DNA from: Chloroflexi bacterium TSY
GTDB taxonomy: Bacteria > Chloroflexota > Anaerolineae > Caldilineales > Caldilineaceae
DNA length: 64,000 nucleotides
Direction of reading: 5' to 3'
NCBI GenBank assembly: GCA_019217005.1
Contig: JAHBNG010000011.1
Coordinates: 62,001 to 126,000 of the forward strand
Below, piece after piece: positions 1 to 9,559 of this stretch. Both the position numbers and the translations under genes were made by a program. How positions within the stretch are numbered: the stretch's first letter is position 1; every line of letters begins with the position of its first letter. The notes beneath the pieces were generated by a model. That model saw only the letters and a list, made by a program, of their open reading frames with translations. It made no database searches and was not told the DNA's origin.

Positions 1-219
1 TGGAACGATTACATTTGGCCATTGGTGACAATTCCGAATGACAGCCTTTGGACCATCTCGGTCGGCATTGTCAGTTTTGGCAGTGCCTATAGTGGGCTCC
101 AGCAATGGGGGCCCATGTTTGCAGGGTATGTCATTGCATCCATTCCCTTGATCGTCTTATTTACCTTCACAATGCAGTATTTCATCGAAGGGTTGACGTC
201 TGGTGCGTTGAAGGCATAG
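1..219 (+). CDS. Sugar ABC transporter permease (MalG type), C-terminal end
   Basis: The window opens inside this gene; the frame is open from base 1 and stops at 217-219. The 72 visible residues hold the conserved end of a binding-protein-dependent sugar permease: a W-N-D/Y-I-W-P-L start, a loop with Q-Q-W-G-P-M-F-A-G, a last hydrophobic helix, and the typical Q-Y-F-I-E-G-L-T-S-G-A-L-K ending of MalG-like subunits. It would be an inner-membrane subunit of a carbohydrate importer. Its partner genes lie upstream, outside the window. The family call is firm; the substrate cannot be read. Confidence 0.85.
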   Translation, partial: WNDYIWPLVTIPNDSLWTISVGIVSFGSAYSGLQQWGPMFAGYVIASIPLIVLFTFTMQYFIEGLTSGALKA

Positions 220-268
220 GGTAGTGGGTTAATGTCATTAACAGTTGACGGCTATCGTGTCATTCCGC

Positions 269-301
269 TCACTTCGTGGGTGCGAAGCACCCACGAAGTG
301 A
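269..301. terminator. Strong hairpin after the sugar permease gene
   Basis: A perfect 14-bp stem (270-283 with 287-300, one more pair at 269/301) closes on a 3-nt GAA loop, 50 bases after the permease stop. The 3' side is not T-rich, so it is either a factor-assisted terminator or an mRNA 3'-end stabiliser rather than a classic intrinsic terminator. Confidence 0.55.
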
Positions 302-359
302 AGAATCTACGATTGCGGCCTGCTGATTAAGGGCTTGTAAAATGACATAGAGTGACAAG

Positions 360-3296
360 TTGCACCTCTACCGTTCGATTCGACATCTCATGGCATTGTG
401 GGCGCTTGTCCATCGACGGATGCTGCATGAGCCGGCGTTGACCTTGGCGCTCCTCGTCGGTTGGCTGGCAACGGTGGCGCTTGTCTCCGCAATTCCCATG
501 TATACAGATGCCATCAATCAGGCACTCTTGCGGCAAGAGTTGCAGACCGAAGAGTCAAGCCGACGTCCGGCATTTGGTTTTCTTTTTGTATCCACTGACA
601 ATCAATCTGACCCTGTTCTTCTTGGCGGCTATCCCGTTCGCTGGGATGGATATCTTGCGCTCCGAAACTATTTTCAATTTGAATTTCCTTCTGCTTTACG
701 CTTACCTGTACGGACTCGTATGCACTTTGTGCGTAGCGATCTCTTCCAGTTATTCCCAACGATACCTGGTACCTATGGCCGTGGTCGTGAATCTCTGAGT
801 TGGGTGAATCTTGGGTTCATTACAAGTTTGGGTGATCAAATTAGCCTGTTAGAAGGAACCATGCCCTCTCCAAATTGGTCGCCGGGTGAGCCAGTCGAGG
901 TATTGGTTGCCGATGACTTTGCCGATGAACTGGGATTGCAGGTCGGAGAGATTTATTCACTCTTCAACCCTTCAGGTGTGACACCATCAACAGATCGCGC
1001 GCCATTCACGCTGCCCGTTCGCATCGCTGGGATCTGGCACGCTCGAACGCCAGATTCTGCCTTCTGGTATATTTCATCCAGGGCCTTTCGAGAGACCCTA
1101 CTGGTCAATGAAGAGCTCTATATCGGTCTACTCGGCCGACATATCCCGCGTCCGCTCTATGAACTGAGTTGGTATGAGTCACTGGATGGTGGGAATGTGC
1201 GTGCGGAGAATGTGGCTGCCTTTTTGCGCCGGATGCGGCAAGTTGAGACACAGATAGGCATTCTCCTGCCGGGCACCCGTCTCACGCTCTTGCCCGAATC
1301 AGCCTTGATTCGTTATCAATTGACAGTTTCGGCCCAGTCAGCGTTGATTTTGCTGTTGGGTCTGCCGGTCATTGGCCTTATTCTGCTCTTTATTGCCCTG
1401 ACGGCAAGTAGCATGGTCGAACGACAGCAGGTCGAGATTTCGATCTTGAAGAGTCGCGGCAGCGGCAGCGGTCAGATTATCACAACCTATGTGCTGCAAG
1501 CGGTGACGTTGGCCTTCCTTGCGTTGATCCTGGGCCTGCCGCTTGGATGGTTGGCGGCCCAAGCAATGGGCGGTACGCGCCAGTTTATGACTTTTAATCG
1601 TACAACGCCTTTGTTGATGAGCGTGACGCGGGAAAGCATTCAATATGCGTTTATGGCATTGATATTGGCCCTAGGCGTGACGCTTTTACCCGCTTACCGT
1701 TCGGCAAGGCTTACAATTGTGGCGGCAAAACAGATGGTTGGGCGACAGTCTCTTCGCTCTTTGGGCATGACGTTTGGGATCGATTTGCTGATCTTCGTTG
1801 CAGCCATTTATGGTTACTACTTGTTGGATCAGCAGGGTCGGATCACGCAACTTGAATGGGGCGAAGGCGTCGATCCGTGGGAGAATCCGCTGCTCTTTTT
1901 GGCACCCAGTCTCTTCTTGCTTGCTGGCGTACGTCTCTATCTCCACCTGATTCCAGCAGCGTTACACTTGCTTGAACGAGTGATCCAGTCGTTGCCCGGT
2001 ATAACGCTCTTGCTGTCGATTCAAGGGCTGGCTCGCAACAGTCATCAATATCGAACGCTTTTGATGTTGCTGACGCTGACCGCCGGCCTTGGGACCTTTG
2101 TCACATCCGTTGCACGCACGCTAGACGACAATTTGGTGGAGCGTATGTTTTATCAAGTCGGTGCACAGATTGCAGTGGTCGAAAAGGCAGGTCGGTATGG
2201 TGCTTCGACAAGTGAGGGAGGCGAGATACAGCGCCAGGCAAGCACAACGACGCTCAATCAGACCACGGAACGGGAGGGACCAGTTGGTTGGGCAATTCCA
2301 CCGTTGCAAGAACATAGACGAGTGGCCGGTGTGCAAGAGGTAGCCAGGGTCGGGCGATTTCCCGCCCACGTACGTTTGCCCAATCAGTCAGTGAAAGTTG
2401 AGCTATACGGAATCGACCGGATCGATTGGCCCCGAGTCGCCTATTTTCGGCGTGATTTCGCCCAGTGGCCTTTGGGAACGTTGATGAATGAGCTTGCCCT
2501 TGATGATGCGGGGATTCTCGTGCGGGATGAATTTCTCGACCAAACGGGATTGCAAATCGGCGACTCGCTGGAAGTACGGGGGCTGGTTGCAGGGAGTAGC
2601 CAGGCTCTCTTCTTTAAGATTGTCGGGCCCGTGGATCTCTTTCCAACCGCCTATCCAACAGTGGCAGAATTCTTCGTCGTGAATCTGGAGTATATCTTCA
2701 CTCAGTTAGGTGGACCGCTCCCCTATCATGTTTGGCTCAAGGTAGATGAACAGGTGGATGCATCCACCTTGACAGCAGGACTAGAGGAGGTTGGGTTCGA
2801 GATTCTCGATTTGACCGATGTACGCGAAGAGATTGCCCATGAACAGCAACGACCCGAGCGAATCGGGCTGTTTGGGTTTCTCTCGTTGGGGTTTATTGCG
2901 ACAACGGCCTTAAGCATTTTGGCCCTGGCGACCCACGCCTTTTTGATGTATCGTCGCCGCTTTATCCAAATGGGCATCATGCGAGCGATTGGACTCTCGT
3001 CGCGGCAGATTGCTGTTGCATTGGCTGGTGAACAGACATTGACAACAACGCTTGGAATTCTTGGCGGTGCGCTGCTGGGCCTCATCACCAGTCAACTATT
3101 TATCCCCTTTATGCAGATCGGGTATACTGAGGCAGATTTGATCCCACCCTTTATTGTTGTGATTGCTTGGCGTGACGTGACGCTGGCCGTATCGGCTCTG
3201 CTAGGCGCTTCTCTCTTGATTACGTTGGGCGTTGCCTGGTTGCTGTCGCGGCTACGTGTCTTTCATGCAATTAAGATGGGGGAGGCGATTGGATGA
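360..3296 (+). CDS. FtsX/MacB-type ABC transporter permease, large
   Basis: This 978-residue (from TTG 360) or 968-residue (from ATG 390) protein has an N-terminal membrane anchor, a large extracytoplasmic domain, a block of three to four helices around residues 325-450, further helices near 485-580, a second soluble domain and a final block of three helices after residue 840. That duplicated FtsX arrangement is typical of permeases that move lipoproteins, peptides or lipids, or that transmit force, rather than sugars. A stop at 348-350 limits extension upstream. No ATPase gene lies beside it in the window, so its partner must be encoded elsewhere. The substrate is unknown. Confidence 0.8.
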   Translation: MHLYRSIRHLMALWALVHRRMLHEPALTLALLVGWLATVALVSAIPMYTDAINQALLRQELQTEESSRRPAFGFLFVSTDNQSDPVLLGGYPVRWDGYLALRNYFQFEFPSALRLPVRTRMHFVRSDLFQLFPTIPGTYGRGRESLSWVNLGFITSLGDQISLLEGTMPSPNWSPGEPVEVLVADDFADELGLQVGEIYSLFNPSGVTPSTDRAPFTLPVRIAGIWHARTPDSAFWYISSRAFRETLLVNEELYIGLLGRHIPRPLYELSWYESLDGGNVRAENVAAFLRRMRQVETQIGILLPGTRLTLLPESALIRYQLTVSAQSALILLLGLPVIGLILLFIALTASSMVERQQVEISILKSRGSGSGQIITTYVLQAVTLAFLALILGLPLGWLAAQAMGGTRQFMTFNRTTPLLMSVTRESIQYAFMALILALGVTLLPAYRSARLTIVAAKQMVGRQSLRSLGMTFGIDLLIFVAAIYGYYLLDQQGRITQLEWGEGVDPWENPLLFLAPSLFLLAGVRLYLHLIPAALHLLERVIQSLPGITLLLSIQGLARNSHQYRTLLMLLTLTAGLGTFVTSVARTLDDNLVERMFYQVGAQIAVVEKAGRYGASTSEGGEIQRQASTTTLNQTTEREGPVGWAIPPLQEHRRVAGVQEVARVGRFPAHVRLPNQSVKVELYGIDRIDWPRVAYFRRDFAQWPLGTLMNELALDDAGILVRDEFLDQTGLQIGDSLEVRGLVAGSSQALFFKIVGPVDLFPTAYPTVAEFFVVNLEYIFTQLGGPLPYHVWLKVDEQVDASTLTAGLEEVGFEILDLTDVREEIAHEQQRPERIGLFGFLSLGFIATTALSILALATHAFLMYRRRFIQMGIMRAIGLSSRQIAVALAGEQTLTTTLGILGGALLGLITSQLFIPFMQIGYTEADLIPPFIVVIAWRDVTLAVSALLGASLLITLGVAWLLSRLRVFHAIKMGEAIG

Positions 3297-3395
3297 TGGT
3301 GGATTGACGAAGGGGTTCGGGGCTGAGTTGAATAACACCAGTCGAACTCGATCCTGCTAAATGAAACCAGTAAATTGAACATCCAGGGAGAAACC

Positions 3396-4217
3396 ATGAA
3401 CACTAACCTTACACAAGACCAGATTGATTATTACCAGGTAAATGGGTTTGTTGTGATCGATGACTTTTTGACACCAGACGAGTTGAAAAGTTGGCGTGAG
3501 GCGGTTGATGAGGCAGTGGAAGAACGAGGTCGCACACGCATCCTACATCAACCCGACATGACGGATGAGGAAGAGGAAAAATACTATAATCAGGTCTTTA
3601 TTCAACGCGTAAATTTGTGGCAAAGCAACGAGAAAGTACGCAAGCTGATGCTCGATTCCCGCATTGGCAAGATGGCCACGGAATTGGCTGGCGTCGACGG
3701 CATGCGTATCTGGCACGATCAGGCACTGATCAAGCAACCCTGGGCCAATCCGACGGGCTGGCACTTGGACAACCCTTATTGGTCCTACTACTCGCGCGAC
3801 ACGCTCAGCATCTGGATCGCACTGGATGATGCCACGCTGGAAAATGGCTGTCTCTACTTTATCCCCGGCTCTCACAAGACGGCGACCTTTGACAATGCCA
3901 GCATTGGTGAAAACATCGCTGATCTCTTTAAAATTTACCCCCAATGGGCTAATACCAAAGCTATCTCTGCTCCAATGAAAGCGGGATCATGTTCATTCCA
4001 CAATGGACTCTGTGCGCATGGCGCTGGTGCCAATATGACCCCTGGTTATCGTCGCGCCATGACTTGTGGCTTTATGCCCGATGGCTGCACCTTTAACGGC
4101 CAGCAGAACATTTTGAGCAAAGAGCAAATGGCCAAGTTGGAAATTGGCGATGTGCTAGAGGATGAAAGTCAGAATCCGTTGGTTTATCATCGAACAAAGG
4201 AATATGCGCGTCGTTAA
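3396..4217 (+). CDS. Phytanoyl-CoA dioxygenase (PhyH) family protein 1
   Basis: A 274-residue Fe(II)/2-oxoglutarate-dependent oxygenase. The facial triad is visible: H123-x-D125 in G-W-H-L-D-N-P and a distal His at 208 in the F-H-N-G-L-C-A-H segment, with R219 (G-Y-R-R-A) as the likely 2-oxoglutarate ligand. I chose ATG 3396 because AGGGAG sits just upstream (3385-3390); a TTG at 3375 is in frame but less likely. It is one of three PhyH proteins within 10 kb (others at 4523 and 12532). Members hydroxylate varied small molecules, so the substrate is not predictable. Confidence 0.88.
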   Translation: MNTNLTQDQIDYYQVNGFVVIDDFLTPDELKSWREAVDEAVEERGRTRILHQPDMTDEEEEKYYNQVFIQRVNLWQSNEKVRKLMLDSRIGKMATELAGVDGMRIWHDQALIKQPWANPTGWHLDNPYWSYYSRDTLSIWIALDDATLENGCLYFIPGSHKTATFDNASIGENIADLFKIYPQWANTKAISAPMKAGSCSFHNGLCAHGAGANMTPGYRRAMTCGFMPDGCTFNGQQNILSKEQMAKLEIGDVLEDESQNPLVYHRTKEYARR

Positions 4218-4522
4218 GATGCTCCCGGCTTGTTACGATAGGGTTTGTATGTAATGAGATATTGCGTGATGCGTATTGCGTGAACTGTTCAACAATGTAG
4301 TTAGGTCTTCAGGATTGGCTTAAGCAACGGATAGCTGATTAAGGTTCACAACTAGGTAAACGGAGAAGCATCGTGTTGCAAATACAATTCTGATAGGTGG
4401 TATATAGAACCGACGAACTTATTTTGAACTCATGATCTAGTGCGACATATAAGCTTGCAGCGCAACAAATTGCTTCACGAGTGCAACGCAACACGCAATA
4501 CGCAAGATGCAAAGGAGACACA
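4218..4522. repeat. Intergenic stretch with inverted TATTGCGTG-type repeats
   Basis: The 305-base gap between two PhyH genes holds a 12-bp inverted repeat (4271-4282 against 4492-4503). The second arm overlaps a 14-mer (4487-4500) whose exact reverse complement occurs at 15454-15467 in front of the sugar-binding protein gene. The copies lie just upstream of genes, close to the ribosome binding site, which suggests a dispersed short repeat family. No coding signal is seen here. Confidence 0.5.
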
Positions 4523-5425
4523 ATGTCTGAACAGATGGGACCTTTTATAAATGCAAAGGATTTGCTAGAGACACCTGACCAATTGCGGGCCACAATGAAA
4601 AAGAACGGTTATCTCTTTTTGCCAGGGCTCTTGACGCGCGCTGTCGTCGGCGAGGTTTATGACTCCATTATGAATCTCTGTAAGGAGCATGAGTGGGCCC
4701 ACGACGATGGTCGGGCAAAGGAGCCGGTGCGATTGGAGGGTGAGGATGCTTTCTGGGAAGTTTATGATCCGCTGCAGAAACTTGAGCTTTTTCATGGATT
4801 GGCTCATCGTCCTGAACTTCTAAATGTGATCGAGATCCTTACCCAAGACACACCCTTTGTCCATCCACGTAACATAGCGCGGATTGCCTACCCCCAGGCC
4901 GAACACTTTACGACACCCCCCCATCAGGACTTCGTCCACATTCAAGGGACGGCTGAAACCTATACCTGCTGGTTTCCTCTGAGCGATTGTCCCCAGCACA
5001 TGGGCAGCTTGGTTGTGTTGGCCGGTTCGCATCAACAGGATGTGTTGCCGGTCCACCGAGCGACTGGTGCAGGTGGACTTGGTGTTGATACAGGACCGCT
5101 CAATCTTGTCTGGCATGGGAGCGATTTTCGTGCGGGCGATGTCCTCTTCTTCCATAGTCATACAGTCCACAAAGCGTTGCCCAATCGCACAAAGGATACA
5201 CTGCGTATCTCAGTCGACTATCGCTATCAAGGCGTTTCGCAGCCAATCGTTGGAGATGGCCTTGAACCTCACTACATGCGGCTCAGTTGGGACGAGATCT
5301 ATGAGGGCTGGACACAACCCGAACTTCAATATTACTGGCGCGACCTTGGGCTTAAGATTGCGGAGCGGGATCGTTCTTATCAGGAAAATGCGGTGCAACC
5401 GAAAGGTGCGGCGCAGATGGTTTAG
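4523..5425 (+). CDS. Phytanoyl-CoA dioxygenase (PhyH) family protein 2
   Basis: A 300-residue PhyH-fold oxygenase with H134-x-D136 in P-P-H-Q-D-F, a distal His in the F-H-S-H-T-V-H-K segment (211-216) and a candidate 2-oxoglutarate Arg at 228 (T-L-R-I-S). The start ATG 4523 follows a good AAAGGAGA ribosome site (4511-4518). It is clearly divergent from the gene at 3396, so the pair is not a recent tandem duplication. Placement among sugar transporters and an oxidoreductase suggests a role in catabolism of an imported compound, but that is inference. Confidence 0.87.
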   Translation: MSEQMGPFINAKDLLETPDQLRATMKKNGYLFLPGLLTRAVVGEVYDSIMNLCKEHEWAHDDGRAKEPVRLEGEDAFWEVYDPLQKLELFHGLAHRPELLNVIEILTQDTPFVHPRNIARIAYPQAEHFTTPPHQDFVHIQGTAETYTCWFPLSDCPQHMGSLVVLAGSHQQDVLPVHRATGAGGLGVDTGPLNLVWHGSDFRAGDVLFFHSHTVHKALPNRTKDTLRISVDYRYQGVSQPIVGDGLEPHYMRLSWDEIYEGWTQPELQYYWRDLGLKIAERDRSYQENAVQPKGAAQMV

Positions 5426-5535
5426 AAATGACAAGGTGGCCGGGTGAAAGGTGGTAAGGTGGTGGGGCGGAAGGCAGACGAGCAAGTTCACCTTGTTTCC
5501 TTTTCGCCACCTTACCCTAATGGCTATTGTTCAAG

Positions 5536-5862
5536 ATGAAACCCAAACATCCCTATATACTCCTCTGCATTCTTGGCACGATTCTGCCCTATTCTCAATT
5601 CATTCCGTGGTTGGTTGAGCACGGGCTAGACCTACAGTTGCTGCTTGACCAGATTGTTTCGTCACGTCTGGCATTGTTTGGTTGGCTTGACGTTGTTGTA
5701 TCGGCAATGGTCCTCTTTGTATTTATCAGCAGCGATGGGCAGCGTAATCAGATCCAACATCTGTGGCTACCCATATTGGGTACGTTGACGGTCGGCGTGT
5801 CGCTTGGATTGCCGCTCTATTTGCTGCTGCGTGAGTTGAGAATTGAGGAATCAAGCTATTGA
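5536..5862 (+). CDS. DUF2834 small membrane protein
   Basis: A 108-residue protein with three predicted membrane segments (about residues 6-24, 45-65, 78-98). It shows the family hallmarks: P-Y-S-Q-F-I-P-W near the N-terminus and a late W-L-P-I-L-G-T-L-T-V-G-V-S-L-G-L-P stretch. ATG 5536 is preferred over an in-frame TTG at 5527. Function is unknown. The last seven bases overlap the 3' end of the convergent gene at 5856. Confidence 0.8.
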   Translation: MKPKHPYILLCILGTILPYSQFIPWLVEHGLDLQLLLDQIVSSRLALFGWLDVVVSAMVLFVFISSDGQRNQIQHLWLPILGTLTVGVSLGLPLYLLLRELRIEESSY

Positions 5863-8336
5863 GAAACGATGGGCAGGAAAATGTGGTGCCCGTTTTGACC
5901 GCCTACTTTGATCTCAATGACCATCGGTCTCGCAAGGCTTCCTTGATTGTCTTCGGCATGAAGAACAATCCTGTAGATGCCTGATTGGTTGAATCCATCG
6001 TAAAATGCGCCGTACCAGTTGTTGCCCTGATCCAGTAGTTTTGCTGTCGGGAGCGTGTCTTGAATGAGTGCATCACTCTCGACCGGCGGGGTATAGTCGG
6101 GTCCGTAGATCACAGCCCACACATCATCAACTTGGACATCGTCACGTACTTCTATGCGTAGACGACCTCGTCCATTCTTGACAACAATTGGTTCAACCTG
6201 CACGATGTAGGGAGGCCAGACATCGTCGGGAAAGGTTCCGGCAAAAGCGAAGCCACGCTGCGCCGCCACTGTGTGACTCCCATCCGCATCGGCATTGCCG
6301 TCTCCATCACCATCCAACCAAGGACTTTGGTTCGGATTGGCCATTTGAGCTGCAATCTGTGCTCCACGAAAGCTCGTGTAAAGACTTTCGCCACGTCCCA
6401 ATGCATCCAAAAAATGATCAGAGAAGTGGGCCCCATCCTCGGACGCCCAGGCTAAGCCATCATCATTAGAGGATGTGATGATGACCCGTTCCGGTTTGCT
6501 GATGCTTTTGGGTTCGCTAATAAAGCTGCCTGCATAACAAGCTTCGATGATCACGTTAACGTTGAGTCCCAAATGGGCTTCTTCTACTTCATGCAACCAT
6601 TGATCCAATTGAGCTGGCGTTACCCATTCACCCCGTTGCTTATCCAAATAGACAAACTCGCGGCTCCCGTGATCCATGATGTAAATTGTCAAGGCCCGAT
6701 CTGTTCCCACCTTGTCGACCGCCCATTCCGTGATGGCTGCTTTGAGGTTACCGACAGTAGCCAATGCATCAACATCTGGACGGTGGCTGCGATCTGGCGC
6801 AAGATAGAAGATCCGTTCATCGGTATATCCATTATTCTTGAAGAGCTGATAGACTGTATCTGTTACATGGTAAATGTTGGGTTGTACGAGGTCATCGCTG
6901 TGGATGCTGCCGGCGACCAAGATCAATGCCCCTGGAGAAGAAGTATTTCTTAACGACCGTACCGATAGATCATATCTGAACTCATCGCCCGCTTCCTCGG
7001 GATCGTGATTGGTCAGCTTGAGGAAGAGCGATCCTGTCTTGGGTGCTCTGAACTTTAGACGTACATCAGGGCTGAAGGCATAGTCCTGGCCGCCCGTTGG
7101 TATGCTCGCACATTCTGCGTAAACCTCTAAGACGACGTCGGCTTTCGAAGTGGGTGGGACATGCGCCTCAATAAGATACTCTATGTCCTTTTCGCTCTCG
7201 AAGCGTACCCAATCCACGTCTGCTTTTTCTCCAGGATGAAAGGTGTGGTGCTGGATAGAGCCATCTGGACTGATCGAGCTACCTTGGAGGCATAAATCGT
7301 CCTCTTCGTAGAGGTCTGGAGAATGAGCCGGCGTTTCTGTCGGGGTCGAAGTTGGTGGTACGACTGGCGTTCCTATTTTTCTAGGTGTTGGTGTTGATGT
7401 AGGGGGATCTACTGTCGTGGCGCCAGGTGTAGCCTTAGGTGTTTCTGTCGGATTGTCACGACTATCTGGCACCAACGCAATCGAAGCTGGATCTGGTAGA
7501 CCAGTAACCAGATCTTCGACGCCTGTCCCGTTGAGATTCGCTCGTTGGATCTTGCCCGTGTCCCGGTCGGCCCAATACATCTTGCCATTGGCAACGTCTA
7601 GTGCAATGCCATCTGGCGTTGCCAGACCCGTGACCAGGTCTTCGATAGAGGTACCGTCCAGATTGGAACGCTGGATCTTATCTGCGTGCCAATCCGTCCA
7701 ATATATCTTCTCACCGACTGAATCCACAGCAATGCTGTTTGGTCCGGTGATACCCGTGGTAATCAAACCCTCTACAGCAGTTCCATCCAGATTGGCACGA
7801 TAAAGCCTGCTGGCAATCCAATCTACCCAGTAGATCTTCCCGCGAACTAGATCCAAAGCAAGGCTGCTTGGCTGAGAACCAATCGTGACGAGAGTTTCTA
7901 CGCCTGTACCATCTAAATCGGCGCGCCGGATCTTCCTGCTTGGAGCACCTTCAACCCAATATATTTTGTTCTCTATCGTGTCTAATGTTATGTCAAGTGG
8001 GTTTCTTAGACCAGAAAAGATGAGGGGTTTGACGTCCGAACCGTCCAAATTGGCATACTGGATTTGATTCACGCTATTGTCGACCCAATAAATCTTGCCC
8101 CCTACGGTATCGGCTGCGATGCCTATCGGGCCGGGGAGACCAGACGTGATTAGTTCTTCTTTCCCTGTGCCATCCGAATTGGCACGTAGAATCCTGTTTA
8201 TGTCGGCGTCTACCCAGTAAATCTTTAAGAGCGCCGAGGTCTTTGTGCTGACAGGAATCCACTGCGCTGCGAAACCAACCAACGCTAGCATGAATGCACT
8301 GAACAAGGTTAGGATATGAATATTTTGTTTTGACAT
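5856..8336 (-). CDS. Secreted YWTD beta-propeller fused to a C13 (legumain/caspase-like) peptidase
   Basis: An 826-residue exported protein. The order is: a signal-anchor-like N-terminus (residues 1-27); six to seven tandem 43-residue K-I-Y-W-V-D repeats (about 36-300) like the LDL-receptor YWTD propeller; a Thr/Pro linker (about 305-345); a pre-peptidase-like beta domain; and a C13-clan cysteine peptidase with His556 (I-M-D-H-G-S) and Cys600 (I-E-A-C-Y-A-G-S). A D-G-D-G-D-G-N-A-D-A-D calcium-type loop lies near 675. It ends in H-I-F-L-P-I-V-S-Q, a short C-terminal tail often seen in Chloroflexota secreted proteins. It probably acts at the cell surface; its target is unknown. Confidence 0.82.
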   Translation of the reverse strand: MSKQNIHILTLFSAFMLALVGFAAQWIPVSTKTSALLKIYWVDADINRILRANSDGTGKEELITSGLPGPIGIAADTVGGKIYWVDNSVNQIQYANLDGSDVKPLIFSGLRNPLDITLDTIENKIYWVEGAPSRKIRRADLDGTGVETLVTIGSQPSSLALDLVRGKIYWVDWIASRLYRANLDGTAVEGLITTGITGPNSIAVDSVGEKIYWTDWHADKIQRSNLDGTSIEDLVTGLATPDGIALDVANGKMYWADRDTGKIQRANLNGTGVEDLVTGLPDPASIALVPDSRDNPTETPKATPGATTVDPPTSTPTPRKIGTPVVPPTSTPTETPAHSPDLYEEDDLCLQGSSISPDGSIQHHTFHPGEKADVDWVRFESEKDIEYLIEAHVPPTSKADVVLEVYAECASIPTGGQDYAFSPDVRLKFRAPKTGSLFLKLTNHDPEEAGDEFRYDLSVRSLRNTSSPGALILVAGSIHSDDLVQPNIYHVTDTVYQLFKNNGYTDERIFYLAPDRSHRPDVDALATVGNLKAAITEWAVDKVGTDRALTIYIMDHGSREFVYLDKQRGEWVTPAQLDQWLHEVEEAHLGLNVNVIIEACYAGSFISEPKSISKPERVIITSSNDDGLAWASEDGAHFSDHFLDALGRGESLYTSFRGAQIAAQMANPNQSPWLDGDGDGNADADGSHTVAAQRGFAFAGTFPDDVWPPYIVQVEPIVVKNGRGRLRIEVRDDVQVDDVWAVIYGPDYTPPVESDALIQDTLPTAKLLDQGNNWYGAFYDGFNQSGIYRIVLHAEDNQGSLARPMVIEIKVGGQNGHHIFLPIVSQ

Positions 8337-8644
8337 GATCCGAATACCTTTATGGGGAGGCCGAAAGCAGGTACGACATTCATTATATTAAACCAATGCA
8401 CAGTTTCAATAATTTAGTTGAGTGTCGTTTGATTCGTTTTGCTGAGCGTATACTTTCTGTTCGAGAGCAATCCCATTTTAGAATTCCTTTATATGTGCTA
8501 TACTTACAGAAAGTTCCCAACTTCCAATCTGTTCGATTTCCTCCTATAACATTTCCCCAGAAAAGCTCTGTTCTACGTTTCTTAGATCAGCGGAGGGACA
8601 AAATTATTCTGGGTGATAGAGTCGAGAGAAAGTCACAGCAACGT
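8337..8644. other. Intergenic region, no recognised gene
   Basis: This AT-rich gap separates the divergent propeller-protease and methyltransferase genes and probably holds both promoters. An open frame runs through it into the methyltransferase remnant, but its N-terminal part (from 8396) has no recognisable similarity and a Met at 8645 fits the family start better. Confidence 0.35.
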
Positions 8645-9463
8645 ATGAGCAATATGGATACAAATGAGCGCATAGTTCCCCATTCACCAGCATGGTATGA
8701 TCGATTAGCGACACTTCAAGAAGGATATCATTATCCCTGGCAGTCGCAGTTGGGTACATGAAATGGCGAAGATGAATATCTACCGTTAGTACGTCAGCAT
8801 CTCACGCCAGAAAGTGATATCCTGGATGTCGCATGTGCGCATGGCGAGGTGGCGTTAAGCCTGGCACCAGACTGCCGTTCGATTTTGGCCTACGATCGAA
8901 TTCCTGATTGGATTGAATCGGCACAGCAGGCTGCGAGAGATCGCGGCTTGAGCAACCTCACGTTTGTCTGCCACGATTCTTCTTCTGACGCAAATGGTGG
9001 AAAACCACGACTGCCCGCTGAAGATAATTCGTTCAACCTGCTCATCTGTAGCAAAGGTCCATTTCACTGGATTTTAGATGCGCCACGCGTCGCTCGATCA
9101 GGTGCGACGATGCTGATGCTTGTACCGGATGGCGTTCCTCTAACCCCGTGGCGTTCTCAGTTACCAACTGCGTTTCAGTGGAAGCCTCCGCCCGATCATT
9201 GGGCACGCACATCGATTGAAGAGCGCCTAGAAGAAGCGGGGCTGACTCTGCACAGCTGGTGGAGTTTTGATGTACCAGAGGTATTTTCCGACCCAGAACA
9301 GCTTTATGTTTGGCTTGCATGGGGGTATACACCGGATGAAGTTCCAACTCTGGAGGAGATACGCCCAACCTTGGAGCGTATTTTTGTCGAATATGGTGGA
9401 TCGGAGGGTGTTGTGATCTGACTGCGCCGCTATCTGTGGAAAGCGATTGTGACAAAGGCATGA
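8645..9463 (+). pseudogene. SAM-dependent methyltransferase with two in-frame TGA codons
   Basis: One continuous frame of 273 codons reads as a class I methyltransferase, but TGA interrupts it at 8759-8761 and again at 9419-9421. The first stop falls between Q-L-G-T and N-G-E-D-E-Y, just before the SAM motif I region I-L-D-V-A-C-A-H-G-E. The second comes just before L-R-R-Y-L-W-K-A, a plausible native C-terminus that ends at TGA 9461-9463. Both could derive from CGA or GGA by one base change. Unless the stops are read through or are sequence errors, only fragments are made. TGA is an ordinary stop in the neighbouring genes. Confidence 0.75.
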
Positions 9464-9559
9464 ACGAATGGATAATTTGCTGGATAGACAATCGCCAACA
9501 AACTATTACCACAAACAATTATGACCAATTAGACCCTTCAAGAAAAAGGAGTGACCATT

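Noticed and set aside
8759..8761. TGA as a recoded sense codon or selenocysteine
   Set aside because: Neighbouring genes use TGA as a normal stop (for example at 3294, 5860 and 9461), no SECIS-like hairpin was evident, and two TGA codons at likely Arg/Gly positions fit simple mutation better.
8396..8761. A separate 121-residue gene in front of the methyltransferase
   Set aside because: Its last 39 codons are the methyltransferase N-terminus in the same frame and the first 80 have no gene-like character.
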